DNA of 64,000 nt, from assembly GCA_030410095.1 (NCBI GenBank), contig JAUFRC010000001.1:1314501-1378500 (forward strand), given 5' to 3'. This document shows, piece by piece, positions 53,689 through 64,000 of this stretch. Below the pieces are notes generated by a model that saw only the letters and a list, made by a program, of their open reading frames with translations, was not told the DNA's origin and did no database searches. This DNA is from Paracoccus cavernae (GTDB lineage Bacteria; Pseudomonadota; Alphaproteobacteria; Rhodobacterales; Rhodobacteraceae). The number at the start of each line of letters is the position of its first letter. The stretch's first letter is position 1. Both the position numbers and the translations under genes were made by a program.

Positions 53689-54829
53689 ATGTCCCCGGCT
53701 GAGACAACCACCCCGCCGCTCGCCGCCTCGAACAGGGGCACGTCGTGGTGTCGGTTGACGCAATGGGGGCGACCGCGGCCCCACTGCCGTCATCGCCGGC
53801 ATTGCGGCAAGCGCCGCCGAGAATTCAGAGCTTCGCTTTATCGTCCACGGACCTGAAGCGGAGCTTTCCGCATTGATCGCACAGCACCAAGGCCTTGCCG
53901 AGCGCTGCACGATCCGCAATGCGACCGGCGTCGTCACCATGCACGACAAGCCCAGTCAGGTCGTGCGCAACGGCGATGGCACCAGCATGTGGTCCACCAT
54001 CGATCGGTGCGCTCGCACGAGGCATCCGTCGCGGTTTCCTGCGGCAATACCGGCGCGCTCATGGCGGTGTCGATGATCCGGCTGCGCAAGCTGCCCGGCG
54101 TCAACCGTCCGGCGATCGCCTGCTTCTGGCCCTCGCGCAATCCGCAAGGCTTCAACATCATGCTTGATGTCGGCGCCGACGTGAAAGCCGATGCGCCCGA
54201 TCTTTTGCAATATGCGCTGATGGGGCCTCCTATGCCCGCAACGGGCTGGGCGTCGAACGTCCGCGCGTCGGGCTGATGAATGTCGGCACCGAAGAGCATA
54301 AGGGCAAGGCAGAGCTCAAGCTCGCGCAAGAGCTGATCGCCAATGCCGCGCAAGACGCCAATTTCGAATATATCGGCTTTGTCGAAGGGGCGATCTCGCC
54401 TCGTCCAAGGTTGATGTCATCGTCATGGACGGTTTCACCGGCAATATCGCCCTCAAAACCGGCGAAGGCACTGCCAAGCTGGTGGGCGAGTTCCTGAAAG
54501 AGGCCTTCAGCGCCTCGATCCTGTCCAAATTCGCGGCCCTTCTGGCGATGTCCTCGCTCAAGCGGCTGCAAACCCGCATCGATCCGCGTCGCGTGAATGG
54601 CGGCGTCTTCCTCGGCCTGAACGGCACCGTCGTGAAATCGCATGGCTCGGCCGATGCGACCGGCGTTGCCGCCGCGATCCGGCTTGCCTCGGACCTTGCG
54701 AAATCGGGCTATCAGGACCGCCTCGCCGCCCGCGTCGCCCATGCCGCCGCCTCGCCCGAGGCCGGCCGCGTCTCACAAGATGAACAAGGCCAAGCCGCCG
54801 GTTCGTCGCAATCGGAGAGTCAGGAATGA
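53689..54829 (+). CDS. plsX: Phosphate acyltransferase PlsX (about five frameshifts)
   Basis: Makes acyl-phosphate from acyl-ACP for membrane lipid synthesis, about 380 residues. [18 protein letters not shown] opens the fold, then [54 protein letters not shown] and the C-terminal [18 protein letters not shown]. Breaks near 53720, 53768, 53999, 54228 and 54403 are all single missing bases, several in G or C runs. The start at 53689 adds a short N-terminal extension; a start nearer 53745 is possible. It overlaps fabH by four bases. Confidence 0.9.
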
Positions 54830-55797
54830 TTCGTCGCTCGGTTGTTCGGGGAACGGGTCACTACCTGCCCGAGCGCATCGTCGAAAACGCGTTTTTCGAA
54901 CAACAACTTGAGACCTCGGACGAGTGGATCCGCGCCCGCACCGGATCGAGCGGCGCCATTTCGCTGCCGAAGGCCAGACCACCAGCGATCTGGGCATCGA
55001 GGCCGCGAAGGCGGCTTTGGCCAATGCGGGATTGAGCGCCGACGATATCGACGCGATCGTCGTCGCGACCTCGACCCCCGATCTGACCTTCCCCTCGGTC
55101 GCAACCATGATCCAGGGCGGTTTGGGCATGTCGCGCGGCTTTGCCTTCGACGTTCAGGCGGTTTGCGCCGGTTTCGTCTTTGCGCTTTCGACCGCCGATG
55201 CGATGATCCGCGCGGGTCAGGCCGACCGCATCCTCGTTATCGGGGCCGAGGCTTTCAGCCGCATCCTCGATTTCACCGACCGCTCGACCTGCGTGCTTTT
55301 CGGTGACGGCGCGGGCGCGGTCATCCTCGAGGTGCAAGAAGGCGAAGGCACCAATCAGGACCGCGGCATTCTGGCACTCGACCTCAACAGCGACGGGCGC
55401 TACCGCGACCTGCTTTACGTCGACGGCGGTGTTGCGACCACGGGAACGGCGGGCCATCTGCGCATGCAGGGCAATCTTGTCTTCCGTCACGCAGTCGAAA
55501 AGCTGGCCGCAACCGCCCATCGCGCGCTCGACAAGGCCGGCATTCCCGCCGATCCGTCGATTGGCTGGTGCCGCATCAGGCCAATATCCGCATTATCGAG
55601 GCCACTGCGAAACGCATGGAGCTTCCGATCGAAAAGGTCGTGCTGACCGTTGCCAATCACGGCAACACCTCGGCCGCCTCGATCCCGCTGGCGATGTCGG
55701 TCGCCAACAGCGAGGGCCGCTTCAAGACGGGCGACGTTCTTGTCGCCGAAGCCATCGGCGGCGGTCTGGCTTGGGAAGTGTCGTCCTGCGCTGGTAA
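54826..55797 (+). CDS. fabH: Beta-ketoacyl-ACP synthase III (three frameshifts)
   Basis: Starts fatty-acid chains by condensing acetyl-CoA with malonyl-ACP, about 324 residues. The catalytic triad is visible: Cys in [14 protein letters not shown] near 113, His in [12 protein letters not shown] near 250 and Asn in [16 protein letters not shown] near 280. The break near 54950 ([14 protein letters not shown] expected), one near 55563 and one near 55777 (GGGLAWGSVVLRW expected) are single missing bases. Confidence 0.93.
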
Positions 55798-55818
55798 TCC
55801 GGCGCGGGCGAAGGCCCC

Positions 55819-56088
55819 TTACCGCAATTGCGATCCTTCGAGCCGCGCCGGTTGATCCCGCTGCGGCTTTTGAATGTCCGGTCCCTGCCCTGCTGGCATT
55901 CGACACAAAGCTTGACGCCTGGGATCGCCGCGCGCCGCGCCATCGGGATCTCTTCGCCGCATTCCGCGCATTCGGCGAAACTCGCCGCTCGGCACCTTGT
56001 TCTGCGCGCGCATCCGCGCCAGTTCGTCGGCGATCGAGGCCTCGATCTGCTCGTTCACCGCCCCATCATGCGCCCAACCTCCAGCCAT
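55819..56088 (-). CDS. DksA/TraR-type C4 zinc-finger protein (two frameshifts)
   Basis: A small protein of about 90 residues convergent with fabH. After repair it reads [21 protein letters not shown], then the C4 zinc finger [25 protein letters not shown], and ends [14 protein letters not shown]. Breaks are near 55965 and 55832. It lacks the long coiled coil of true DksA, so it belongs to the short TraR/YbiI-like group, which may bind RNA polymerase. Confidence 0.75.
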   Translation of the reverse strand: MAGGWAHDGAVNEQIEASIADELARMRAQNKVPSGEFRRMRGMRRRDPDGAARGDPRRQALCRMPAGQGPDIQKPQRDQPARLEGSQLR

Positions 56089-56442
56089 GCCCGCCTCCTT
56101 TCATGCGATGCAGATGACATAACCATGAAGGACCAACATATGGTGCGGGCCGCAAAGTTCAAATCAGCCCTTGGTCCCTGAGCCAAGGCCGTGTTCCACG
56201 CAAGCGAGCCTCACCCGCCTTACGCCGGGGTAACTTTGGCCCTTTTTGGGGCAACTCCGGCCCCGATCTGAACCGCTATTCTGGCTCTTGCGGCACTTCC
56301 TCCGCCTATATCGTCAGAAAACCGTTTCTAACGCTCGAATATTGCAGGAAAATAGATTAGCGATGGGAACACATCCCGACGCACGATGTTGACTCACAAC
56401 GGTAAAGTCCCCATCCTGACGCCTATTCGAAAGGTAGATTTC
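56089..56442. other. Intergenic region before ihfA
   Basis: About 350 bases with no supportable gene. A perfect CCTTGG/CCAAGG hairpin lies near 56167-56188 without a T tract. The ihfA promoter should be in the last 100 bases; a TTGACT at 56394 is a possible -35 element but no convincing -10 follows. Confidence 0.45.
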
Positions 56443-56745
56443 ATGAGCGACAACACTTTGACCCGCATGGATCTTGCAGAGGCAGTTTTCCGTGATGTCG
56501 GACTGTCCCGGCACGAATCTGCCCAGCTCGTCGAAAGCGTGCTCGGCCATATTTCGGATGCGCTTGTGCGCGGCGAGCAAGTGAAGATCTCTTCCTTCGG
56601 GACCTTCTCGGTGCGCGACAAGAACGAACGCGTCGGCCGCAACCCGAAAACCGGCGAGGAAGTCCCGATCACGCCGCGCCGCGTCCTGACCTTCCGGCCC
56701 TCGCATCTGATGAAAGATCGCGTGTCGGCGGGTAACAAGCGCTAA
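56443..56745 (+). CDS. ihfA: Integration host factor subunit alpha
   Basis: DNA-bending nucleoid protein, 100 residues and intact. [29 protein letters not shown] is the helical dimer part. [30 protein letters not shown] is the DNA-gripping arm with the Arg-Asn-Pro tip, and the end is [15 protein letters not shown]. The start at 56443 has AAAGG upstream; an earlier in-frame start does not resemble the family. A MerR gene follows six bases later, a common arrangement. Confidence 0.96.
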   Translation: MSDNTLTRMDLAEAVFRDVGLSRHESAQLVESVLGHISDALVRGEQVKISSFGTFSVRDKNERVGRNPKTGEEVPITPRRVLTFRPSHLMKDRVSAGNKR

Positions 56746-56750
56746 ACGGG

Positions 56751-57520
56751 ATGACCAAAGCCCCTGACGCCTTCCGCTCGATCGGCGAGGTATCGCGCCT
56801 CATTGGCGTCGCCCCCACGTCCTGCGTTACTGGGAGGGGCAGTTTCCACAACTTTCGCCGGTCAAACGCGCGGATGGCCGGCGCTACTACAGGCCGGACG
56901 ACGTGCGTCTCGCGGCGGGCCTTTGTCAGGTCATGCGCGAGGACGGGCTGAGCATCCGCGGCGCCAAGCGCCTGATTGCCGAGGACCGCGGCGCAGGCCT
57001 GCGCCAGATCGGTGCAGCCCGCCTTGGTGCTTTGCTCGATCCGGCAGCGGGTCAACCCGCGCTCTCGGGTCCGGTGGTCCGGCTTGCCGTTCCGCAGGAG
57101 GCACCGGCAGCCGAGGCTCCCGATGCCGCGCTGCCCGCAGATGCCGCAGCCGAAACCGTCCCGCCCGCACCCGAACTCGATGCTGCAACCGTGGCGCAGG
57201 CAAAGCCCGCCCCACCCGCACCTGCACCTGCAGCACCGAAACCGGCAAGCGAACGCGAGGCTCCGGCCCAGCTCCCCTTCGATCTCGACGCGCAGGATTC
57301 TCCGGATGTCGCGAATCAAGTGCCCGCAGCAGATGCGTCGGCAACAGATTCGCACCCCGCCCGCGACGATTCTGCCGATGGCACCGCGCAATCGCATACG
57401 ATTCCCGCGAGCGATTGGCTCGATCATCTCGATCGGGTTCTCGACAAGCTCCAAAGTCGCCGCAGCGCGCCGCCGCAAGCGGCAGCAGCCCTGCGCGATG
57501 CGCTGAAAACGGCGCTCTAA
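56751..57520 (+). CDS. MerR-family transcriptional regulator (one frameshift)
   Basis: About 256 residues. The N-terminal MerR HTH reads [45 protein letters not shown] after repairing one missing C near 56817. The centre is a long Ala/Pro-rich disordered linker (about 105-215), and the C-terminus is a short helical segment, [17 protein letters not shown]. No cysteine-based metal site is seen. It sits directly after ihfA, probably in one transcript. The target is unknown. Confidence 0.85.
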
Positions 57521-57630
57521 ACCGTGCTGCGGCAGGGTTTTTCCACAAGATTTCAAAATCTTGGATTTTCTCTCAAGAAAGCACTCTCCCCCTTGTGCCC
57601 GTCCTCCGGTTCGATCTATATGACCCTCGT

Positions 57631-57708
57631 CGGGCCGTGGCGCAGCCTGGTTAGCGCGTCCGTCTGGGGGGCGGAAGGTCGAGAGTTCGAATCTCTCCGG
57701 CCCGACCA
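57631..57708 (+). tRNA. tRNA-Pro (anticodon GGG)
   Basis: Acceptor CGGGCCG pairs with CGGCCCG, D arm GCGC-AGCCTGGTTA-GCGC, anticodon arm TCCGT-CTGGGGG-GCGGA with GGG at 34-36, T arm GAGAG-TTCGAAT-CTCTC, encoded ACCA end. Confidence 0.95.
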
Positions 57709-57764
57709 TATCAGAAACGCTCATCTCCATCCGGGGTGAGCGTTTCCGTTTTTACGGAGTCCGC

Positions 57765-58831
57765 ATGAACGGCGTCTTGCCAGATCAGGCCCTGCGCGTC
57801 CTGATCGCCAATGGGGCGATCACCGCAAGCCAGCCCATTCTTCCCGAACAGATCCAGCCCGCGAGCCTCGATTTGCGGCTTGGCCAGTCGGCCTGGCGCG
57901 TCCGCGCCTCGTTCCTGTCGGGTCGCGATCGTCTGGTCTCCGAGCGGCTCGCCGATTTCGAAATGCACCGCATGGATCTGAGCGGCGGCGCGGTTCTGGA
58001 AAAGGGCTGCGTCTATCTGGTCCCGCTGATGGAGCGACTATGTCTGCCCAAGGGGCTCGATGCGGTGGCCAATGCCAAATCGTCGACCGGCCGGCTCGAT
58101 CTGCTGACGCGCCTCGTGACCGACAACGGCACCGAATTCGACCGCCTGCCCGAGGGCTATGACGGCCCCTTTACGCCGAGATCTGCCCGCGCTCCTTCTC
58201 GGTCCTCGTGCGCCCCGGCATGCGCCTGAACCAGCTGCGCCTGCGTCAGGGTCAGGCCGTGCTCGACGATGGCGAGCTGCGCGCTCTCCATGCCGCAGAG
58301 CCCCTTGTCTCTGGCGAGGCATTGATCGACGAGGGTCTGGGCTTTTCCGTCGATCTGCGCCCCGAAAGCGGCGATCTGGTCGGCTACCGCGCGCGGCCCC
58401 ATACCGGCGTGATCGACCTAGACCGCATCGGGGCCTATCCCGCCCGCGACTTCTGGGACACGCTCCACACCGATGACGGCAGCCTGATTCTCGACCCCGG
58501 TGCCTTCTATATTCTCGTCAGCCGCGAAGCCGTGGCGATCCCGCCCGATTATGCCGCCGAGATGTCGCCCTATCTCGCCATGGTCGGCGAGTTCCGCGTC
58601 CATTACGCGGGCTTCTTCGATCCGGGCTTCGGTCACGGTGTCGCGGGACAAGGCGCACGCGGCGTGCTGGAAGTGCGCTGTCACGAGGCCCCCTTTGCCC
58701 TCGAACACGGGCAGGTCGTGGGCCGTCTGGTCTATGAGCGCATGGCCGAGCGCCCGGAACGCCTTTACGGCACCGGCATCGCCTCGAATTACCAAGGTCA
58801 GGGCCTCAAGCTCGCCAAGCAGTTCCGCTAA
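57765..58831 (+). CDS. dcd: 2'-deoxycytidine 5'-triphosphate deaminase, double-domain form (one frameshift)
   Basis: Deaminates dCTP to dUTP for thymidylate synthesis. About 355 residues, twice the usual Dcd length. The N-terminal half has PASLDLRLGQSAWRVRASFL and the substrate motif NAKSSTGRLDLLTRLVTD. The C-terminal half repeats the fold with LGFSVDLRPESGDLVGYRA and LDPGAFYILVSREAVAIP. One base is missing near 58170 (GPLYAEICPRSFSVLVRPGMRLNQ expected). This tandem form is known in alphaproteobacteria. Confidence 0.88.
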
Positions 58832-59057
58832 GGCTGCCGGCGCGCGCCCCATCCGGTCCCTGCCCGTCGCGTCACGCCCTTCTGCCGTTGACCTGCCGCG
58901 CATGGGGGTATAGCTCAATCCCATGACCAAGATGCCGACCCTTTTCGCGACGCTCTATTACCCGCTGCCATAGGTAGCGGTCACTTTGTCATGTCCCCGC
59001 TGCAACTGTCAGCGGTTCGCCATGATTTCTCCATGAACCCCTGACTCTCTTTTCAGG

Positions 59058-59786
59058 ATGCCGTTCATGCCCGCCCTCCCGCCCTCCTCCGTGACGATCA
59101 TCGGCTTTGGCGCCTTTGGTGCGCTGATGGCAAACCATCTCGGGGCATTGGCTCCGCTTTCGGTCTATGACAGTGATCCGGCCGCGAGGGATCGCGCAAA
59201 GGCGCTGGGGCTGCGCGTGCTGGACGATCCGGCAAAGATCACCGCCTCCGTCGTCGTTCTGGCGGTACCGGTCCAGACCCTGCCCGCTTGTCTGGCGCAG
59301 ATCGCGCCGCATCTCGGGAGGGGCCAGATGGTGGTCGATGTCTGCTCGATCAAGGAAGAGCCTGCACGGCTGATGCGCGAGATGCTGTCGCCCGAGGTCG
59401 AGCTTCTGGCCAGCCATCCGATGTTCGGTCCCGCCAGCGCCCAAGGGGGAATCGCGGGTCAGCAGATCGTGCTTTGCCCTTTGCGGGGTACGGGCTGGCC
59501 GCGCGTCGCAGCCGCCTTGCGCCGCGCTTTGGGGCTGAAGGTCATTGTGACCACGCCCGAAGATCACGACCGGCAGGCCGCGCTCTCGCAGGGGCTGATC
59601 CATCTTCTGGCGCAGATCCTGCCGCCCGCAGCCAAAGCCCCGAAAATCCGCACCAAAAGCTACGAGCTGCTGTCTCAGGCCCTCGCCATGGTCAGCCATG
59701 ACGCGCCCGAGGTGGTCGAGGCGATCACGCGGCGCAACCCGCATATGGCGGGGCTGCGCGCGCATCTTTTGAAGGCGCTGGAGTAG
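59058..59786 (+). CDS. Prephenate/arogenate dehydrogenase family protein
   Basis: NAD(P)-dependent enzyme of tyrosine synthesis, about 240 residues and intact, at the short end for the family. The Rossmann motif VTIIGFGAFGALMANHL is near residue 12. DVCSIKEEPARLMREML and LLASHPMFGPASAQGG (with the substrate His) follow, then PEDHDRQAALSQGLIHLL. The start may be 59058 or the ATG at 59067. Whether the substrate is prephenate or arogenate cannot be told. Confidence 0.83.
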   Translation: MPFMPALPPSSVTIIGFGAFGALMANHLGALAPLSVYDSDPAARDRAKALGLRVLDDPAKITASVVVLAVPVQTLPACLAQIAPHLGRGQMVVDVCSIKEEPARLMREMLSPEVELLASHPMFGPASAQGGIAGQQIVLCPLRGTGWPRVAAALRRALGLKVIVTTPEDHDRQAALSQGLIHLLAQILPPAAKAPKIRTKSYELLSQALAMVSHDAPEVVEAITRRNPHMAGLRAHLLKALE

Positions 59787-59798
59787 AGCGCTCCCGCC

Positions 59799-60041
59799 TT
59801 AGCGGCCCAAGCGGCGCGTGATCTGCGCGGCCTGACGGGCGCGTTTGGCCGCCTCGCGCGCGTTCTTTTGCTGTTGGCGCATCTGCGGGCTGACGGTTTG
59901 GCCCTGCGTTTTCGCAGCCCCCGCGCCCGTGCCTTTCGCGGCGCCGGCCTGTTTGCTCATGGCTTTGCTCGCGCGGCGCATGGCCCAGTTGGCAAGCTGG
60001 CGGCTCGCCATTTTGGTGATCTGGTCGATAATGCTCTTCAT
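59799..60041 (-). CDS. Small conserved-looking basic protein
   Basis: An 80-residue, Lys/Arg/Ala/Gln-rich protein: MKSIIDQITKMASRQLANWAMRR, then a low-complexity linker and a helical MRQQQKNAREAAKRARQAAQITRR. No known domain. It lies 14 bases after scpB on the same strand, so it is probably co-transcribed with scpA-scpB. The function is not recognised. Confidence 0.65.
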   Translation of the reverse strand: MKSIIDQITKMASRQLANWAMRRASKAMSKQAGAAKGTGAGAAKTQGQTVSPQMRQQQKNAREAAKRARQAAQITRRLGR

Positions 60042-60055
60042 CGCGTTCCCCTGTC

Positions 60056-60751
60056 CTATTCGTCGTCGAAAAGATCCTCGGCGGGGCCGTTGGCCTCGTC
60101 CTCGGCGTGCTTTTCAGGCAGCAGACCCGCAGGCAGCCCGTCGGATGGCGGACGCGATTCCAACAGGCCCGCCGCGCGGAGCTCGGTCAGACCCGGCAGA
60201 TCGCGGGCGCTTTCGAGGCCGAAATGGTCGAGAAAATCCTCGGTCACGACGAAAGTCGCCGGACGGCCCGGCGTCATGCGGCGGCGGCCGATGCGGACCC
60301 AGCCCATCTCGATCAGCTGGTCCAGCGTACCGCGGTTCACGGCAACGCCGCGGATCTCTTCGATCTCGGTGCGGGTGACGGGCTGGTGATAGGCGATGAC
60401 CGCCAGAGTTTCGGTCGCGGCGCGCGAGAGGCGGCGGTTTTCAACCGCGTCCTCCTCCATCAGAAAGCCGAGATCGCCCGCCGTGCGGAAGGCCCATGCA
60501 TCGCCGACCTTGACCAGTTGAACGCCCCGCCCCTCGTAACGCACGCGCAGCCCGTACATGATCTCGGCCGGCTCGCTGCCCGGCGGCATGCGTGCGGCGA
60601 TCTGGCGCGTGGTCATGGGCTTGGCGGAGGCAAAGAGAATCGCCTCGACCATGCGCTCCTGCTCGAACAGGGGCGGCGGCGGAAATGTGTTGAGGTCGGG
60701 CTCGGGGCCGTCGGCCGTTGCGGATGCAGTGGTATCGGAGAGGTCGTTCAC
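60056..60751 (-). CDS. scpB: Segregation and condensation protein B
   Basis: Winged-helix kleisin partner of the SMC complex for chromosome segregation, 231 residues and intact. EQERMVEAILFASAKPMTTRQIA starts the first winged helix. LSRAATETLAVIAYHQPVTRTEIEEIRGVAVN is the family signature, and TPGRPATFVVTEDFLDHFGL closes the second. The acidic C-terminus ends EDLFDDE. Its ATG overlaps the scpA stop. Confidence 0.94.
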   Translation of the reverse strand: MNDLSDTTASATADGPEPDLNTFPPPPLFEQERMVEAILFASAKPMTTRQIAARMPPGSEPAEIMYGLRVRYEGRGVQLVKVGDAWAFRTAGDLGFLMEEDAVENRRLSRAATETLAVIAYHQPVTRTEIEEIRGVAVNRGTLDQLIEMGWVRIGRRRMTPGRPATFVVTEDFLDHFGLESARDLPGLTELRAAGLLESRPPSDGLPAGLLPEKHAEDEANGPAEDLFDDE

Positions 60752-61610
60752 GTCGGGTCCGATTCTTGGTTGCGCCGCCGGATCGTGATCGGGGCGAAGG
60801 TTTCGGATTGGTGGATCTCGATCGCGCCCTGCCGCGCCAATTCGAGCGAGGCGGCAAAAGTCGCCGCCGTGGCCGAGCGGCGGCGCCGGCTTTCGCCTTC
60901 CCAGCCATCGGGGAGAAACTGTGCCAAAGCGGTCCAGTCGCCGGTAAAGCCGATCAGCGAGCGCAGACGGTCGAGCGCTTGCTCCATCGTGAAAACATCA
61001 CGGCGATCAAAGGCATAGGGGCGAAACTCGTCACGGGTTCTGAGCCGCGCATAGGCCCGCATCAGGTCGAGAAGCCCGCTTGCCAGCGGGTTTCGCGGTT
61101 GCGGGTGATCTCTTCGGGGGCACCGCGCGCGAAGCGCTGATGGCCGAGCCGGTCGCGGGCCATCAGCCGCGCCGAGGCCTCGCGCATGGCCTGCAGACGT
61201 TCGAGCTGGAAGGCGAGATGACTGGCCATATCCTCGGCCGAGGGGCCATCGGCTTCGGGATCGGGCGGAAGAAGCAGGCGCGATTTCAGATAGGCGAGCC
61301 ATGCCGCCATCACGAGATAGTCGGCGGCAAGTTCGATCCGCAGGGCACGCGCCTGATCGATGAAGGCGAGATATTGTTCGGCCAAGTCGAGGACCGAGAC
61401 CGCCATGAGGTCGACCTTTTGCCTGCGCGCCATCGTCAGAAGCAGATCGAGCGGGCCCTCGAAGCCCGAGACATCGACCATCAGCACCTCTTCGGCGCGC
61501 CGTTCGGCTACGGTCTGATCCGGCGCGGCTTGCCCCGTCGGGCCCTGCCCCTCTGCCGCGGGTGTGCCGGAAATCGCGATATCGGGGCCTGCCGGCGAAA
61601 GATCAGTCAT
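60748..61610 (-). CDS. scpA: Segregation and condensation protein A (one frameshift)
   Basis: Kleisin subunit bridging the SMC heads, about 287 residues. FEGPLDLLLTMARRQKVDLMAVSVLDLAEQYLAFID is the N-terminal SMC-neck-binding domain. LVMAAWLAYLKSRLLLP follows, and the C-terminal winged helix includes FLPDGWEGE. One base is missing near 61080 (RWQAGLLDLMRAYARL expected). The start at 61610 (MTDLSP) is the first good ATG. A 200-base gap separates it from nagZ, with no gene in it. Confidence 0.92.
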
Positions 61611-61824
61611 TATCGGGAAATCAAAGGCCAATGCGCGGGGCGGGAAAGGGAAGACGGAGCGAGCCGAAGCTCTTTCTTTGCAAGATTGTGTCAGAATCCG
61701 CAAGCGCATGGTCCCTGTCAACATTTGAGCGGGCGGGGTGAGGCGGACGGCCCCCTCCCCGCGATGCAAGGCCGATGCGGGGCCCTGCCCCGCACCCCGG
61801 GATATTTGGCCATGAAAGAGGGGA

Positions 61825-62824
61825 TCAGGCGAGGCCGCCCAAAGCGCGCAACTCGGCGCGAAGATCCGCAAGATCGGCATCGTCGGGTGCTTTGCGGAAG
61901 GACAAGGCGGCATTCGCGCGTCGCAGCGCGGCGTCCCGAAGTCCGCCCGAGGCGGCAACGATCCGCTCCATCTCGGGGATGGTTTCGTTGCAGCTCAGGA
62001 CCATGTCGCAGCCGGCCGCGATCGCTGCTGCGGCGCGCTCGGGCAAGGTTCCCGAAAGCGCCTGCATCCCGATATCGTCGGTCATCAACAGCCCGTCGAA
62101 ACCGATGCGGTTGCGGATGAGCTCGATCACCGGCTTCGAGGCGGTCGCGGGGGCATCATCGACGGCGGTCAGGCGGATATGGCATGTCATCGCCATCGGC
62201 AGATCGGCCAGAGCGCGGAAGGGCGCGAAATCGGTCTGCTCGAGATCGTAGAGCGTCGCGTCGATCACCGGCAGGTCGTGATGGCTGTCGACCTTGGTGC
62301 GGCCATGGCCCGGCAGATGTTTCATCACCGGCAAAACGCCGGCAGCCATGAGACCGTCGGCCGCCGCGCGCCCCAAACGGGTCACGGTTTCGGCGTCGCC
62401 ACCGAAGCAACGGTTGAGCAGGAAGGGATGGGTGGTTGCGCCTGCGATATCGAGACCCGGCGCGCAATCGACGTCGATGCCCATCGCCTGAAGCTCTTCC
62501 CCGAGCAGTCGGTATTGCAGCCAGACCGCACGCTCGCCATGGGCGGCGAGATCAAGCGGCGCGGCGAAATCGGTCCAATGGGGGCGCGCATGCGCTGCAC
62601 GCGGCCGCCCTCCTGGTCGATCAGGATGGGGGCATCGCGGCCCACCGTCTCGCGCAGCCCGGCGGTCAGGCGGGTCAGGCGTTCGGGTGTGTCGACATTG
62701 CGGCCGAACAGGATGAAGCCCCAAGGATCGGCGGCGCGGAAAAAGGCGCGCTCGTCGGGGAAAGATCGGGACCGGCGATCCCTCCGAGGATGGTCGCGCC
62801 GGTCTTGCTTGTGATCCCGCTCAC
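61825..62824 (-). CDS. nagZ: Beta-N-acetylhexosaminidase NagZ (about two frameshifts)
   Basis: Cytosolic glycoside hydrolase family 3 enzyme that removes N-acetylglucosamine from recycled cell-wall muropeptides, about 333 residues. DAPILIDQEGGRVQRM, VMKHLPGHGRTKVDSHHDLP (catalytic loop with Asp/His) and LLMTDDIGMQALSG (nucleophile Asp) are diagnostic. Breaks are near 62765 (LSPDERAFFRAADPWGF expected) and 62583 (MRAPHWTDF expected). The GTG start at 62824 overlaps the stop of the SPOR gene (GTGA), so the two are coupled. Confidence 0.92.
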
Positions 62825-63998
62825 TTTGCGGTCGCCGGGATACAGTCGATGCCTTCGGCGATCAAAGCGGCGCAGAAGCGGCGGGCCTCGTCGCGGCTCT
62901 CGAAGCCGGCTGCGCGCAGACGCCAGAAGTTGCGCCCGCCGCTTTCGGCTTTCTGGATGACTTGTGCCTTGCCCGAGAACAGGCTGCCGAATTTGCCCGA
63001 GACGCGGTTCCACTCGCCTTCGGCCAGCGCATTGCTGTCGAATGCGCCGATCTGGACCATGGCCGCACCCGAAGCGATCGCCGAGGGGCGACTTTCGGTG
63101 CGGGTGCCGGAGCGGGCGCCGCGGCGGCGGCCGTTTGCACCGGAGCGGCAGCAGCAGCCGGGGCTGCGGCGACAACGGCGGCGCGGCGCGGACGCGGTGC
63201 CGGACGGGCCGAAACCTTGACGGCTGCGGGCGGCGGCACGGCTGCAGCAGCAGCCTCGGTCAGGGCGGCGTTGATCGCATCGGTATCGGCGGCCTCGCCC
63301 GAAAGACCGGTCACGGCCTCGTTGGCGGGAGTTTCGCCGATCGGAGCAGCGGGCGTCTCGGCGAGACTTGCCAGACGCTGCGCTTCGGCGGCGGCAGCGG
63401 CCTCTGCTGCGGCAGCAGCTTCGGCATCTGGGCGCGGGATCACGCGCTCGCTGTTGGCCGTGATCGGCAATTCGGTATCGCGCGAGGGCGTGCGCGCGGT
63501 TGCGCCCAGCTCGCCCATCGCGACGTCTTCGTCGGTGAGATTGGTGGTTTCGGGGGCAATCGCGACCTGATTGGCCGGACGCTCGTTCGCGCCACCCGCG
63601 ACGTTATTGACGGCCAGGCCGGTATAGGAGGTCAGCTCGCCGCCCGGGTTGTCGGGAGCCGAGCGTGCCTCGCCCTGAATGGCGCGGATCACCGGCACGC
63701 CGGAGACATCGCGGACCACGAGCTTGTAGCCCCAGACCAGCAGCATCACCATCAGCCCGACCGAGACCAGCGCGCCGAGATATTGCGTGAAACGGCCGAC
63801 ACGGCCGATCACGGTCGTGCCTCCGGTCAGCAACCCGTCGTCACCCTGCGTATGATAGCGCGATCTGTCCCATTGCGGATCGTTGTCCCAATCCTCGGCA
63901 TCCCCGTCGTAACGGGGATCGCCGCCATTGGGATAGTCACGCACCTGCCGGGGCTGTGCACCAACAAATCCGCCGGAGCGGAAATCAACCACTGCCAT
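62821..63998 (-). CDS. Membrane-anchored SPOR-domain protein (one frameshift)
   Basis: Bitopic septal-peptidoglycan-binding protein, about 392 residues. A cytosolic N-terminus rich in Asp/Tyr precedes one transmembrane helix, YLGALVSVGLMVMLLVWGYKLVV, near 85. A long Ala/Pro/Glu-rich periplasmic linker leads to a C-terminal SPOR domain: VQIGAFDSNALAEGEWNRV, then FWRLRAAGFESRDEARRFCAAL. The break near 63080 lies between linker and SPOR domain. SPOR proteins bind denuded glycan at the division site. The ATG at 63998 is two bases from the window end. Confidence 0.87.
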
Positions 63999-64000
63999 GT

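Overview
The window is high-GC alphaproteobacterial DNA, most likely from the Rhodobacteraceae and close to Paracoccus. The clearest sign is the cluster ccoNOQP-ccoGHIS, a UspA-like gene, an Fnr gene and hemN, the arrangement known around fnrP in Paracoccus denitrificans. The ctaA, FYDLN-acid, IhfA, tandem-domain dCTP deaminase and ScpAB genes also fit. The sequence carries about sixty apparent single-base (occasionally two-base) losses, mostly in short G, C, A or T runs. They hit essential genes (guaA, polA, plsX, fabH, scpA) as often as accessory ones, so I treat them as sequencing errors. Each affected gene is given as one full-length CDS with the approximate break positions.

Layout. 1-6400 is core chromosome: ctaA (cut by the window edge), a TrmJ-type RNA methyltransferase, a ThiE-like gene, guaA, a GntR regulator, a YgjP-like metallopeptidase and a FYDLN-acid protein. 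A tRNA-Ala(GGC) ends at 6576. About 16 kb of accessory DNA follows (about 6577-22584), which I read as one Tn7-like transposon. It has related TnsB-type binding sites in inverted orientation at both ends. At its distal end is a translationally coupled tnsA-tniA(tnsB)-tniB(tnsC)-tniQ operon preceded by a Ner-like regulator. Its cargo is defence: a type I restriction-modification operon (hsdM-hsdS-FRG protein-hsdR) and an Mrr-like restriction endonuclease. A decayed stretch with an IS5-family stub separates it from a tRNA-Arg(TCT) at 23215-23291.

23300-34400 is core again: a GNAT acetyltransferase, kynureninase, an ahpC-ahpF-oxyR peroxide-defence operon, hemF, a small lipoprotein, an SDR-like protein lacking the usual catalytic Lys, an RsmC-like methyltransferase, clpS and a D,D-carboxypeptidase with a C-terminal SPOR domain. 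34400-45900 is the microaerobic respiration block: the cbb3 oxidase structural genes ccoNOQP, the assembly genes ccoGHIS, a UspA-like gene, the oxygen sensor Fnr and oxygen-independent hemN. Four FNR-type palindromes lie in the intergenic regions, so Fnr probably controls the whole set and itself.

46000-64000 is core: polA, a small zinc-finger protein, a lone ABC ATPase, a HIT protein, a Branch/DUF5928-type glycosyltransferase divergent from a sulfotransferase, then rpmF-plsX-fabH and ihfA-merR. These are followed by tRNA-Pro(GGG), a dCTP deaminase, a prephenate dehydrogenase-like gene, scpB/scpA, nagZ and a membrane-anchored SPOR protein. The most unusual system is the transposon that appears to home beside tRNA-Ala and carries two restriction systems.
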